From contig JACGCN010000007.1 in the NCBI GenBank assembly GCA_014905825.1, positions 1,302,001 through 1,366,000 on the forward strand: a stretch of 64,000 bases of DNA, read 5' to 3'. Each line of letters opens with the position of its first letter. Positions within the stretch are counted from its first letter, which is position 1. The notes under the pieces are model-generated. The model was not told the origin of the DNA, did not search any database, and saw only the letters and a program-made list of their open reading frames with translations. This document shows, piece by piece, positions 11,235 to 24,002 of this stretch. The translations under genes were made by a program, and so were the position numbers. This DNA is from Lyophyllum atratum. Lineage: Eukaryota > Basidiomycota > Agaricomycetes > Agaricales > Lyophyllaceae.

Positions 11235-11869
11235 ATGCCTGCCCTTGAAACAGTCGCCGCCTTGGCTAATATCGGCTCATTCTTCTTGTCACTTCTTCCC
11301 GGACGGTGTAAATCAAGACTCTGTGAAATTAAAGCCAACCTCGAGATCGCAAATATGAATTTAGCCGAGGCGTTCGACGAACTAGGCGAATACGGCAAGT
11401 TGTTTGAGAAGAAAGATTTCAGGGCGCACCGCGAGGGATGCTTGCTGTGAGCTGTGCATCCTCCTGTTCCTATCTTGCAGTTACTGAACCTATTTTTCAT
11501 GGCAGGCTTAAGGAACGTGTTGTCCGACAGTTCAATGACCTTGCTGTCGATACAAGTTATCTGGAAAGGAAGAAGAAATTCGCGATCATGTTAGCAGATT
11601 CTGCGCTCACTAAAGCTAAGTGCATAAATGCTTGCATGTCGGTTAAAGTATAGTATACTCTTTCACATAAGCGTATCGTCACTGACACTGGGAAATGTTA
11701 GGATACGTCAGCAGTAGCAAGAACGGAACATCATCATCGTTCCGAAAGGAAGCTGCCTACGAATCCCTTCGCGGACCCTGAACAGGACATAGAAAATACA
11801 TCTCCCGATGATCCAAACACGGCAGGGATTTTTTCCAGAACAAATCCCCAGCGGTGCTCGACCCTCTAG
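11235..11869 (+). CDS. C2: small helical protein, cassette member C
   Basis: Paralogue of C1. Exons 11235-11446, 11506-11647 and 11702-11869 give 173 aa. N-terminus MPALETVAALANIGSFFLSL is hydrophobic. Then LAEAFDELGEYGKLFEKKDF and LKERVVRQFNDL form charged helices. The third exon begins DTSAVA and holds an NPFADPEQ segment before a polar tail. NPF is a motif bound by EH domains in endocytic proteins, but C1 has DPF there, so this may be chance. Intron phases are identical to C1. No known domain was recognised. Confidence 0.72.
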
Positions 11870-12486
11870 ATGGGACAGACAATTACTTAGAGTGGAGAAG
11901 ATATGTAAATTACTTCCTACAGTCAACACGCAGTGCTCGGCGGATATAGCAATGCGTGTTGCAATTGTCTCGGATACACAGCTATACACAGGCGTACCGA
12001 ATCGCTTTCCATACTGTTTGTTGAATTCACACCTATATTTATTAGTCCCAAGAATAATGATGTTGCAGTTAGTGCCTTGCGAATCGAGGCCGAGATATCA
12101 CAAAGTTGACCAGGTGTGGTGTGCTGCGACGGGACTCAGACGTGGAGTGCTTTTGGAGGCTAGCAGGCCATAGCAGTTCCCAGTAGCATAGTCAAGAGAC
12201 AGTGGCAACAATAAACTGCAGAGCCTCCAATCATTGGTACACTCCAGTTGCCAAATGAGCGGAGGAACCTCAAGGATCCATGGTGATGGAAGTAAGTCAG
12301 TGTCCTGGGATTATTGGAAGACAGCCAGCTCATGGCGGAGATATGCTTGGCTGACCCCTAACACTGAAGAGCGAAATAATGACACGCGGTCAGTCAAACG
12401 GAATCGAATAAGCAGCGTACCAAACTATCGAATACATAAAGCAGGCCAAGAACTAGCAGTATTTTCTGAACACGAAGCGACCCTCT
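11870..12486. other. Intergenic between C2 and the RNA-binding protein
   Basis: Two genes converge here. No gene seen in the gap. Confidence 0.5.
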
Positions 12487-15071
12487 CTACATTACATCAG
12501 TCTGGATGGGCGCAATCTGCCCGCCCTTAGCAGCAGTCGGTGTAAATGTGTGCCAGCGGTCGTTGAACCTGACATCTGAAGAGACGACCATATATAAGGG
12601 ACGTGATAGATGGAATTGGATTAATAGTAACGTACCGAGAGGCCGTCCGCCGTACATGTATTGCTGGAATTTGGCTACACACACGAACCACTATGAATGG
12701 AAGGGTCGGGCAAAGGACAAAAGGGTGACGCACCAATGGCAGTCTCCGCCTCAGGGACTTGAGCAAATTGGACAACACCGCAGCCCTTGGAGCGAGTGCC
12801 ATCGAAAAGGATCTCAGCTAGCTCAACCTGTCCTGTCGTCTCGAAGAGCTCCACCAAGTCTTCATTCGCGGTCGACCATGGAAGCTACATCCATCATTAG
12901 CACAGATACGCCCAAGGCAGAGACGAAAACCACGTGCATTGCGAACCATGATCTGCTGGCTCGGCTCGGCTTCCGCATAAGCGGGGCCCGAGGGGTATCC
13001 TCCGACGCCCCCGCCATACCCAGCACCTGCGCCACCACCACCATAGTTATCCATGCGGAGGCCGCCGCCACCACCACCACCACCGCCGCCAGAGGCACCC
13101 TGGTCAGGACCAGAATAGTCGGCATAGATATCCTGATTAGAGAAATCACGGCCTGCACCCGCCTGGCCGCCAAAGCCCCCGCGGAATCCGCCTCTGAAGC
13201 CGCCACCGCCCCTCAGACCGCGTCCACCGCCGAAACCACCACGGGGCGCGCCTCGGAAGCCGCCTCGGAAGCCACCTGGCCCAGACAGCCCAGCATAGCG
13301 ATCCTAAAGATGGAAATATTTTGAGAAACAGGAACGGTAGTTGGAATGCATGAGTTCTCACCTCTCGGACTTCGAGCGTGCGTCCGTACCAGTCGAAACC
13401 GTGGTACATGCCTGAAGATGGTGAGAAAGTGCAAATTTCTTAGAGATGTGACCGAACATACTGATAGCCTGTTGGGCATCTTTTGAGGTCTCGAAGACGA
13501 CTGTGCCAGATCCCTTGGGGCGTCCATCGGCGCCGATGTTAATGTCAGCGCGAATGATGTTACCAGCGGTGCGGAACAGGTCTTTGAGATCTTGCCAACC
13601 TGCTTGGTAGGGCAGCTGATGTTAGAAAGAAAAATCAGACACGCAGTGGTTAGAGCAAGGGAAGAATATCTCACGTTGCCAACGTATAGCTGGTTACCGG
13701 GGTTGGCCTGGGTACCAAAGTAGTTATGGGAGGGAGGGCGCGGAGGCGGGGCAGCGTTCAAGCCTTGACCAGCCATAGCCATACCTATTTTGCCTGGAAC
13801 AGGCGTCGCACCGAACCGAGCTTCATTTTCACGGTCCTGGACCAGGTTAAGGTGGCTGCTGCGGAGACAATGAAGGATATAAAGTACCTCTCGAATAAAG
13901 ACGGGGCGTCCGAGCAGAGGTTGCTCCGAGAGCTCGCGGATGGCGCGTTGAGAATCTTCATGAGAAGCGAATTCGACGATTCTGCCTCACAATCAGTACT
14001 GTACGCAAAATCACAGCGGATGAAAGACACTCACCCGCAGCCTTTTGACACTCCGGTGGGCGTAACGAGTACTTCGGCGAAGAGGACCTCACCAGCTGCC
14101 AACCCCAAAAGAAAAGCTCCTATCAATATCCTCTCGACAACTCAACCATTCCAACGAAAAGAAAAACTAAAAGAAACTCTCGTCCTCTTCAAAAGCTCGA
14201 GCTCCCGCTCCACTTCATCGAAAAACACCGCCGCTGGCATGCGCGCATCCGTTGGAAAATAAACTCCACGAAAGAACTCCACATCGCCCCGTACCACCAG
14301 CACGTCTCTGCTCGCCACACCCCCCGGAAACAGGCACACAAAAAACTAATCTGAGATTCCCCCACCCACCTCCCCTCATGAATTCCATTAGGTCCCGGTA
14401 CTTGACGTCGTAGCTGAGGTTCCCGACGTACACCCGGTTTTCTCTCTTGCTGATTTTGGCGAACTCCACAGCCTCTTCATGCTCCGCGTTCATGGGGCCG
14501 CCGAGGGAACGCGCGAAGGTGTCCACCGCTTTGCGGTCTCCGCCACGGCTGCGGGAGCGCGTGCGGGAACGGGTGCGGGAGCGGGTCCTCGACCTAGAGC
14601 GGCGGCGGGAGCGACGGGGAGATGCGGAACGGCGCCTGGAGCGTGAACGACTCCTGGTGCGCGAGCGCTTGCGACGCTGAAAGACGTTGAGACGAACGAA
14701 GACTACCTAAAGACAAGGCACTCACATCGCTGCCGTTGCGCCTGTCCGGCTCCCAATGATCACCGCCACCACCGCGCCTGGACCGACCTTCAAAGATTGT
14801 GAAACATTTCAGCTCTCGAACGAAAACAAAAAGCACCACAAAACCGACCAGAATCCCGCCTCTCACCACCACGGTCGCGTTCCCTCTCCTTGTCGCGGTC
14901 CCTCCTGCTGTCCTTGTCGCGGTCTTCACGGTCCCTGTCCCTGTCCTTATCACGACCATAGTCACGATCCCTATCCCTGTCTCGGTCTCGTTCTCGGTCT
15001 CGGTCATTGCTCACAGGTGGTACGATTCCCTTCTCTTCGTTGTCGTCTTTGTTCTTCATATCGACGTCCAT
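12487..15071 (-). CDS. SR-like RNA-binding protein with three RRMs (Gbp2/Hrb1 type)
   Basis: The N-terminus starts MDVDMKNKDD and runs into a long Arg-Asp/Arg-Glu repeat tract (about residues 20-75). An Arg-Ser tract follows. RRM1 shows NRVYVGNLSYDVKYRDL (RNP2 type), a later GVSKGCGIVEFASHED (RNP1 type) and ends GRPVFIRE. RRM2 has NQLYVGNLPYQAGWQDL and GRPKGSGTVVFETSKDA. A Gly/Arg-rich linker with repeated FRGGFRG follows. RRM3 has QQIMVRNLPWSTANEDL and RSKGCGVVQFAQ, and the protein ends near APIQTDVM. This order matches yeast Gbp2/Hrb1-type proteins, which act in nuclear mRNA quality control and export. RRM1 is split by a long intron of about 250 nt, unusual for this window. Junctions were set by frame. 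Confidence 0.87.
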
Positions 15072-15859
15072 CTTGCGGTAGAGGGGTGATTAGAGGGCTG
15101 GGAGAGGGTAAGCTATAGGGGGATTGTCGTTGGAGCGTCAACGAGGACTTGAAAACGACTCAGACAGAATTCGACTCCGAATGAAAACCATTATGTAATC
15201 ATGCTTCTCAGGAGTCATCCCAGTCGCGGGATATCCTTCCTCGAGGAGATAGAAGTACTGGTAAACCTTAGTAAACCTCTCTGGTGGGTACGTGTGTACC
15301 GCGGGTTTGTGAAGTAGGTATCGCGTCAACTTTGGTACATAATTTACATGAGTAGCGACCGTGATGAACTGGTTGTTCCGACTGCCAGGGACCTCGCCAG
15401 TATAATATACTCCTCCTCCTCCTCCTCCTGTCAAGAATAAATAAATCGGTTATACAATGAGCCTTGCAGTATCATGTACATATTCTCTGTCCTGTATCAT
15501 GTACCTACGAAAATGTCTTCAGAGATCGCACAACGCCTCCAGTACCAAGCACGGTAATGAGAGAAAGGAATTGAAAAGACAACTGAACCCGACACGAAAT
15601 GAATGGCAGGTACCCGAGGTTGTTCGAAAAGTCGTAAGACATATACTGTAAGTAATACATTGTTGATTGATTTCGTTTTTCTATGCAGCAGAACACCAGA
15701 TAAAAGCAAAAGCAAAAAAGAAAGAAAGAACCAGAAACAAAAGTACGTCTACACCACCGCGAACCATCGTAAGTAAAAGGATGCTGAACGTGTATCTTTA
15801 TCAGCAATAGGTGAGCGTATATCTTCATCAGCACCAGGTGAGGCCGAGGGGGCTCCAAG
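15072..15859. other. Intergenic between RNA-binding protein start and TPS2 end
   Basis: It must contain the RNA-binding protein promoter. A 98-codon frame on the minus strand at 15138-15434 starts in a (CCT)n repeat and was not accepted. Confidence 0.45.
15411..15429. repeat. (TCC)n microsatellite
   Basis: Six uninterrupted TCC triplets, in the upstream region of the RNA-binding protein. Confidence 0.8.
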
Positions 15860-18800
15860 CTACAAGCTGCTGCTCTTCCCACCCCCATCCCTCTCAACCA
15901 ACTCCAGCATATGCTCCACAACCTCCTGCGGCGTCGTCACATGCCAGCTCGCCAACGTCCGCTTACTACTATGCCCCACCGCAGTCGTAAACACCGCCTG
16001 CGGGCGTATCGCGAGCTTCACCGGCTCCACAGGGCCTTTATCCCCATTCACCAGAGTGATTGAGAGAGGGGGAGGCATGACGGCCTCGGTCGTTCCGGGG
16101 GGGAAGAGTTGGAGGGCGCGGAACATGTCCTCGTCGGTCTGATGAATGTGATATGTATATGAGTGTGTGGTAAGATGATAGTGGAGGGGAAGGACAAGGA
16201 CCTTGTCGTCGCCGGCGCAGAAGACGAACTGGGCGTCCGGGTTTTGGTACAATATCCGCTTGACGATCTCGCCCTAAGCATGAAAGATGAGCAAAGCAAC
16301 AGAATCATATCACCCCGCCTCCACTGACCTTGTTCACCGCGATCGGCCTGACCTCCAAATTCTTCTTCCCAACAAGCACTGTCCAACACCTCCCATCAGC
16401 AACACATCCCACTCCACCACAGAGAAAAGCAAAAAAAAAACCCACCCTCAATCGGCCTCTTATGCGCCAAATTATTCTCCAACAAATCCTGACACTGCCT
16501 ACACTGGAACTGTCTACCCCCCCCCCAATTCATCAACATCCCCCCACCAAAACAAAAAAAAGAAACCACGAAGGACTCACCCCCACTCCGGATCGCTCCC
16601 CCGATAATGCCACGTAATCGAGCTCTTCTTCGTCTCAATATGGCTCCCCGCCGTCCTTTCCGTATAATACCTAAAAATCTCACCGACCTCCCCGAGCCAC
16701 TCCATATCCAGGTTCTCCGTGAAGTTCACCCACTCCGTGCTCCCGGGCGTGCGCACGAACCCGCCATGCTCCGCACTACGAAGAGATATCCATCAGCCCT
16801 GCTTCACAACCGAAGAAGAAAAGGCAGACCTGAACCCAACCCGCTTCAGATGCCCCAGATGCTGCTCCAAGAACCCACCATCACGCCCGGAAATAATGTA
16901 CACCAGATTCCGCGGGTCCGCCGAGAGACGCTCCAGTGCCTCTAGCGTACTCGCCGACGGGACCGCCATCGACGGCGTCTTCACGATCGGTGCAAGCGTG
17001 CCCTGCGAATACCCACCTCAATCAGTAAACAGCACATCATCTTCGACATCATAAAACCAAGAATGAGGTAACGAAGGAAATCAGGGGCAGGGTCCACCCT
17101 CCACAGAAGAGAACCACCCTTCCCGAAGCCCGAGAAAGCGAAGGTCGCACCGAACGATGCTAACACCACCCTGAGAATCCCCGCCAACCCCACTCCCCCT
17201 CCTCCTCCAAAAAAAAGCCAAAAAAGTCCAACACCCACATCATAATCAAACAAAAACAACCTCTTCCCCCCCTCCCTCCCAGCCCTCTCATACGCCGCCC
17301 CCAAATCCTCCCTCGAGATATACGGCGTCATCCTCGCCTGCCCCTGCCCATCCACAAGTCCAAGCAACATCTTCACGAGCACCGCCGCCCACGTATGCGA
17401 GGTATGCGTCGTAACCACACGATACAGCTTCGACTGGCGCTGCGCCTTCTCTGCGGGGGACATGATGAGGCCGCGGTTGATCGCCGCTGCGACGTCCTTT
17501 AGGGGTAAGGGGCTGGGTCAATACTTGCATTGGGGAGGGGAGGAGAGAGGAGAGGAAGGGACACACCCCGAGATTCCATGGGTTGACCAGGAGAGCATTG
17601 TCCATATTCTTACTGATTCCCATGAACTCACTCAGGACCAGCGGCGAGTTCTTCCCGTCCTCGCCTTGCGCGATAACAAACTCCATCGAGGTGGTGTTCA
17701 TGCCGTCCCGGAGGGGAGTGATGACCGCAAGATCCGCGACGGAGAGCAACGCGTAGAACTCGTCCTTTTTCAAGGTTTGGTGGCTGAGATGGTGGTCACG
17801 TCAGTCGTTTCCGTCTAAACCAGGGAAGATGGGGCGGGGAAGGGGAATGACTCACTAGTGATGCACGGGAATGAAGTCTAAACTTCCATACTCACCATTG
17901 ATATGCGCAACGAGCTCGGAAACGACGCGTTCGAGTTTCGGCGAGTCCGTGAGTGCGGGGGAGGTCACTTGGATCATGACCACATTGCCTATCCACTCTG
18001 GATAGTCCTGGAGGAGCTTTTCAAAGGCCCGGAGCTGTTATTTGGATAGTTAGTTCATGTTGAACTTTTGATCGAAAAGAATGGCAGAGAGATGGAAGAA
18101 CGCGCCCGAATTATTGTGCGGGGGCAGCACAGAGCATATACGAATGCAAAACAGGCTATGGAAGCGAAAATAGAAGCGAACCGCACCTTTTGCAGGACAC
18201 CCTTGACAATATCAAGCTTATCGCGACCCACGATAATCTTCTTGCCCTCATAAAGCGTGCGGAGCGCCTCAAGCTTAGGCTGAATCCCCGGACGTTTGCT
18301 GCGTGCTCGTATCAACACCCAGTCACGTCGACCAGTTAGAGAACGGAATAGTAAACTCACATATCTCGCTCAACGCGCTCCGCATCGACACCAACAGGGC
18401 AGTGCATGACGCTAGTGACGTGTCCATCGATGTCGATCCCGCGTGAAGTAGTCTCGTAGCCGCATACTCGTACGCAGGTTGAGGTAAAGTGCCGCGAGTA
18501 TGAGTAGGTCTGTAAGCGTGAGCTGGTTCAGTTTTGTGGTTCCTGTAATGGAAGTGCATGTGCAGAAGGGAAAAGGAAGGACGGAAGAGTAGTGGGTAAT
18601 TTTGGTGTAGAGGAAACGCGTCTGCTCTGCAGATTGAGATAGTAATGGACGCGAAACGCGAAAAAGTGCGGAGAAGAACGAACGAAGAGAAGAGAAAGGA
18701 GGCCAAGCACGTACCTGGAAACAGATGAGGTTGGCACCGAGCATACCATCGAGGATCTCCTTGCGGCGTGGTAGACAGCGGAAGATCTCGCTGCTGGGGA

Positions 18801-19849
18801 AAGGTGTGTGGACGAACAGGCCAAGGACGACATCTGGGATGGCTTCGCGGACGAGTCTACATGGACGAGGGCGTCAGTCACGAGGTCAAATACAAAGATC
18901 GCGGGTACGAGTAAAGGGAAGGAGCGGACGCGATAGCACGGAGCTCCGGGTGAAAGTGACAGATAGAAGCAGGTTCGGCTAGCGTGACAGGAGAATAATG
19001 GCAGGAAAGAGGAAAGCGCAGAGAGATTGAGGGAAGAGGGGTGAGTAGGAAACACACGTACCGGGGTAGCAGGAGGAGATGGTAGTCATGGACCCAGATG
19101 AGGTCACCGGGGCGGTAGACCTCGGCGATCTTGCGCGCAAAGGCCGCGTTTGCGGACTCGTAATACGGATAATGCGAGTCGGCCGAGGCGTACTCGGTGG
19201 CGACGTCCTGCCAGAGGAGGTAATGGAAAAGGGGCCAAAGGGCTGTGGAGCGTCGTCAGGAGATATAAAGCTGGAAAGGGGGACGGAACGCACTCTGCTT
19301 GCAGTAGCCATCGTAATGACCATGCGCAACCTTATCGTCCAACCAGACAGGGACGTAGGTGATCTTGCGATCGTCGTCCGGATCGCTCTCCTTGGGCTGG
19401 TACGTGGCGAGGGCGTCATTGAGGGCGGCACGGTCCTTGAGGCAGACGGTGTCGGATGAGATGAGTTCGTTCGGGGTGGGGGATAGAATGTCGCCAGTCC
19501 AGCCGATGATGAGCTGCTCATGGGTGGTAGCAAGGGACTGGATGCCGGAGATCATGGCAGCATGGCCGTAGCGGGGTGCGAGGGTCCACGCGGGGGGGTC
19601 GGCTTTGGGGATGGATTCGGCGGGGGCATCGGCGGGAACGATGGGGGGTGTGGGCGGGGGGGAGAGGACGCCGGCGCGGGTGTTGAGGGTTGCGGTGACG
19701 GGGAGGTAGTGGCAGACGTGGAGAACGCGGCCGGAGAGGGGGATGTTGGCGTCTCTGTGCTGCTGCTCGAGGGCGCGGATGTCAGCGCGGACGGCGTCGA
19801 GAGAGACGTCGTCGCCCTGGCGGGTGTATGGTTCCGAGAAGGAGTCCAT
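15860..19849 (-). CDS. TPS2: Trehalose-6-phosphate phosphatase with synthase-like N-terminus
   Basis: Roughly 900 aa over many small introns. The N-terminal GT20 synthase-like domain has VLHVCHYLPVT, YRPGDLIWVHDYHLLLLP, LGLFVHTPFPSSEIFRCLP, VGRDKLDIVKGVLQK and TPLRDGMNTTSMEFVIAQ. The C-terminal HAD phosphatase domain has FLFDYD-GTLAP (nucleophile motif split by an intron), VYIISGRDG, AEHGGF and CAGDDK-TDEDMF (metal-binding motif, also intron-split). It would dephosphorylate trehalose-6-phosphate to trehalose in the cytosol, in the trehalose synthase complex. The N-loop reads CHYLP rather than the NRLP of active synthases, so the synthase domain is probably structural; this is inference. It ends GGGKSSSL. 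The start is MDSFSEPYTRQGDD, the first ATG of the conserved exon. Confidence 0.93.
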
Positions 19850-21615
19850 GTTTGAGGGAGGAACCTCAGCGACAACTCTTATACAAGCCGATATCGCATC
19901 GATGATGTCGACTTTTCCGTCATGTATGCCGCAAATGGAAACTCCCGTCCTGATTCATTCTGCCGACAACTCCCCACGTGCGTACTACGGTCCGACATCA
20001 TCCCCGTCTGCCGTCGCTCTACAAGTCTTCAACGACGTCTAGCTCAACGAGACCATCCATCGATCCAATCCGCGTAAACGACATCTTTTTTCGTCTCGAC
20101 CCTTCATCGGCACCGCTTATCTAGGATTCTTATCTTGACGCTGGGAGGGAATGGAAATCCAGGTCTTTGCGAGCCACATGTCCTTACGAGACTGCAACTC
20201 ATGCTACCCAATCACTTCTCATGCCCGTTTTAATCTTACAAGGCCCCATTATCGTCTTCAATCTCCACCATCCGCCTAGGCTCTCAAATCGACCACCACC
20301 AGTTACGCCTGTCACCTGGCTAAGCGGCAGAAGCCCAGTCTAGAAGATCCCCTAGCGATCTCAAGGAAGTCTCGCCCACCCGTTCCGAGTAAGCTCATCG
20401 CGTGCATTTGGTTGCTGTATACCACCTATAGTCGTTGCGGTAAGCCATTATGCAGATGCAGCCAGTGTGATCCTTCGCCCACGCTGGACCAGTCGTCCTG
20501 TGAGCGAGACCACACCCCGAATTAATTAGCAATTGCTGCCGTGGTCCTTCTGGCATAGCTTTTCTGGCATATGAAAACACAAGGACGACCTACAGTAATT
20601 CATCCTGAGCCATATACCCCTCATTAACTAACTTTACAATATGGTCGCCTCGATGTACAACCCACCGACGCAGGCTATCTACGCGCGTCCGCACAAGTGA
20701 TGAAGCATGCAAACGACACAGTATCTAGGTGATACATGTAAACATAGATGAGTATCCAAAGGCTCAGTACTGTCAGTCCGTTGATCATGAGACTAAGATT
20801 AGCATGAGTAGCGACATCGACCTCGCACCCTCCAAAACCAACACAGCCTACAAGGTCGAAATGATCACAGGGGTAGGGAGCTGATGCGATTCAGACATAA
20901 CCTCCAGTCATGAGGCCGGTGATATCAGTTCAGAAAGACCACAGATACCGCCATCGTCCAGTAGATAGATAAGATATCAGCGAGGTTTCCGTGAGTCGTA
21001 CAAGTGCGTTCGGATTCGATGGTTCGATTCGATGCGTATAGCCCGAGTGTTTCGTCTGAAGGCAAGATTGACGGTTTTCTGCTCGTAGTACTGGGTATAT
21101 TACAAAGAAAAAGAAAGAAAAGAAAGGGGGAAGGTAGAGAATTCGGAAATCTGCTCAGATTTTCGAATTCTTATCTCTCAGAAGTAGGGAGGACCCTAGC
21201 CTGTATTGCATGGCCCCCGCAGCATCACAAAAACTCAATTTTTGCGTCCGGAATCCCAGCACGAGCGTCGAGTTTTCGAGATGATCGGCAATTCAAAGTC
21301 CGACACGTCAGAATCGCGTCGCGCGCATGCGACGCGTCGACCAACGTCTTTCTCATGGAGAACAAAATGTGAAGTCTTTGGGACCTCAGCACGCGTTCTA
21401 TGAACTCAAATCTCACCCCACAATCAAATTTGGGCATTAATCGTGCACAAGTGCAAGCTGGGAAGGGCTGAGAAGATTTCAATCAAGTCTCTACTGAATA
21501 ACATTCATTGTGCAACAGCAAACCACTGAATTTCCACCAGCTCAGGGATATGGCATCCAGTGAAAACTAGCTTATGTCATTCTTTTTTGGGGGGGGGCAG
21601 GAAGGTCCACAGAAT

Positions 21616-22015
21616 GCAGAGATAACTGATTGGCAGATAACATAGGGCTTGTGGCAGATAACTTTTGAGGGTGGCAGATAAGTCTTGGCAGCCTGTCTCC
21701 TCTCACGCAACCAATTTTTCCAATTAAAAAGCATAGATACGATAAATAGCCTCCACTGAATGTCTACATACATTCATACTCCCTTGAGAGCTTGTGTCGA
21801 GCTCAGGATTTACCAGAAAGACGAGCAAAAGTTATCTGCCCGGCAACTTCCGGGCAGATAACTACCCAGCAATATGATCGGTAAGCCAGATTGACAGACA
21901 CAGCCACGACCTCTTCTTCAACCGTCCCACATCATCTTGCCCACATCCAATATCTCACAACCACCGCCGCGGTGTGCCATGAAATCACTACCTGGAATAT
22001 TATCCCGTTATCTGC
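21616..22015. promoter_or_regulatory. Cluster of CAGATAA (GATA-type) motifs
   Basis: GGCAGATAA occurs at about 21632, 21653 and 21673. Related AGAGATAAC lies near 21617, and inverted copies (GTTATCTGC) at 21831 and 22007. A further direct copy is at 21853. The core fits the HGATAR consensus of fungal GATA factors. Whether they are sites or remnants of a repeat is unknown. Confidence 0.35.
21830..21863. repeat. Perfect 14-bp inverted repeat with 6-nt loop
   Basis: Arms AGTTATCTGCCCGG and its exact reverse complement flank CAACTT. Each arm contains one GATA-type motif. Confidence 0.75.
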
Positions 22016-23989
22016 ATCGCATCCAAGGAAACTCACTGCGCTGGAGAACTGGTGAACTTCGAGAATTGTGAGAAGACACAGCTTTATCGTCTCAAGGTGG
22101 AACCTCTCCCACTTTCCCCCTACCAATGACGGCGATACCGATCGCAATCGTACCTACCGGTACAGCAAACCCTTCTTGGTTCTCCTCAAATATCTATCGG
22201 TTATCAACCAACATCGGGTATCGACACTATGTCTCATCATCTGCTATTTCAAGGTCAAGCATTTGGTCGTCGCAAGGACCACCAACACGGGTCGTGGCTC
22301 AGAGGCAAGAAAGACCTGTCTCCACCCGGCTCCGCTGCTTTCTCGTGTTTTCTTACTACTCGGCACCACTTTCTCGTGAAGGACTGCACGCAAAGCACGC
22401 CTTTCTCCAATGCATGTTCTTCCCAACACTCCTCTCACGCTTCTACGACCCGCCACCCCTCAAGCTCCCGCCGATAAGTAGGCGTTGATTGGCTATCACG
22501 AAACGATTTCTAGTGCGATATCCAGGAAATGTCAATATGAAGGGCCGCACTGTTGACTCCGAGTCGGAGTACCACAGGGAAAGTGTTCGAAGAAATCCAA
22601 CCTTGTAGCGCAGTATCTTTTTAGTAATCCCACACGTTCGGCACCATTGTGACCTGACTACTAGTCGGCGTCTTACCCTGCTCGCACATCTATGCGGTAC
22701 CTGGCATCTACATCCAGCTCTTTCGGGGTGTGTTGTCTTTCCGTCAGGGAGCTGACAAGGCCAGAAGGACAGCAAAGGCCTTGTACTGGCGGGAAATCTC
22801 ATAATGGAGGGACCAATCAACTACTTGTTCATGGACACCATGCTCACTGGATTCGTATCGCGTCTTGTGATGGCAGGCCGACACCGAGCGGCCCCTCATG
22901 ATGAGGACTGACTTCACCGCGAAGCGCAATGTCTCATTCGGCAGCGAGCTTACATCGAGCGCCAGGTAAGTACGACTTGAAGTCCGAGATTGGGTCTCCC
23001 GATATTGTAGGTACCTGAAGACCACTGCGGTCTAGACTCCATGGAAAACTACCTGCCTTTGCTCATGCGCCAGTACATCCTACCCGACCTCGCCTCGCCT
23101 AGCAAATCTGTCGGAGGGGAGCACCCCTAGAAGAACGGCGCGCAATAGAGCCCCCGTATGACCCTGCTTCCTGCCTACCATAATCGCCTAGCTTCACCTA
23201 TCAGCCTCGAATCTGTGTAAAACGTTGCCGCCTAGCTCCAGCTTGACGCTGCTTTTTCAATGACGGCGATTTTGAACCTCCAAATCAATTCAGGGCGAGC
23301 AGCTGTGCCTATCTGCGGTTGAGGACTTCATTCTTCGCTTGATTCTTGTTGAGCGGTGTGTATGTATGTTCGATACCAGAACTCGCATGCTGATGTAGAC
23401 TTCTGTCATATAAGTCTACACTCAAGTGAAAGCAACCACATTGAAAATAGTCCTCGACAAAAACCTTGAATCCCACCGCACAAAATTATTATGGCGCAGC
23501 ACTTATAAATATCCCAGCCAAGTCCGTCCGCAGCACAGGTCGGATGTATATGTCGCACGGCTTTGTTCTTGGGATGGCTAATCGTTTCATTGAGCCTTAG
23601 GTAGATTTTTGACCTATTTGACATGGACATATCCACCTAGGACTGCGCAGTAGTACCACAGGTCCGCGGTTCGTGGCTAATCGGTCTGGCGGGCGCCTGC
23701 ATGGAAGTCTCGAAGGTCGAGACTTTCGCGTCGCAGTTTCGTGCTCGTGTCTCCAACTAGAAGTGAAGCAATTTGTTTTGTCAAAGACCTGCCTAGTTGC
23801 GTCATGCGAATATGCATTCTGGCTTAGGATATTCGTGGGCAGAGGGACAAGGGGTGAGGAGAATACTTTACCCAGTCTCGGCTTCATGACGAAACACAAG
23901 CATTTTTGTATCCTCTGGCGGTAACGTCATTTTCAACTTAGAAATAGGACAGGGTTCATCTAATTGAGGGTCTGAATCCCTGAGGGGCG

Positions 23990-24002
23990 CCCCCCCCCCC
24001 CC
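23990..24002. repeat. Poly-C run (13 nt)
   Basis: Homopolymer in intergenic DNA; length is a likely assembly or sequencing weak point. Confidence 0.8.

Noticed and set aside
15138..15434. 98-codon minus-strand frame upstream of the RNA-binding protein
   Set aside because: Starts in a (TCC)n microsatellite, lies in the expected 5' region of the next gene and has no recognisable domain.
22068..22488. Overlapping 80-120-codon frames in all three plus frames
   Set aside because: Three frames open at once is typical of random open stretches; none has protein character.
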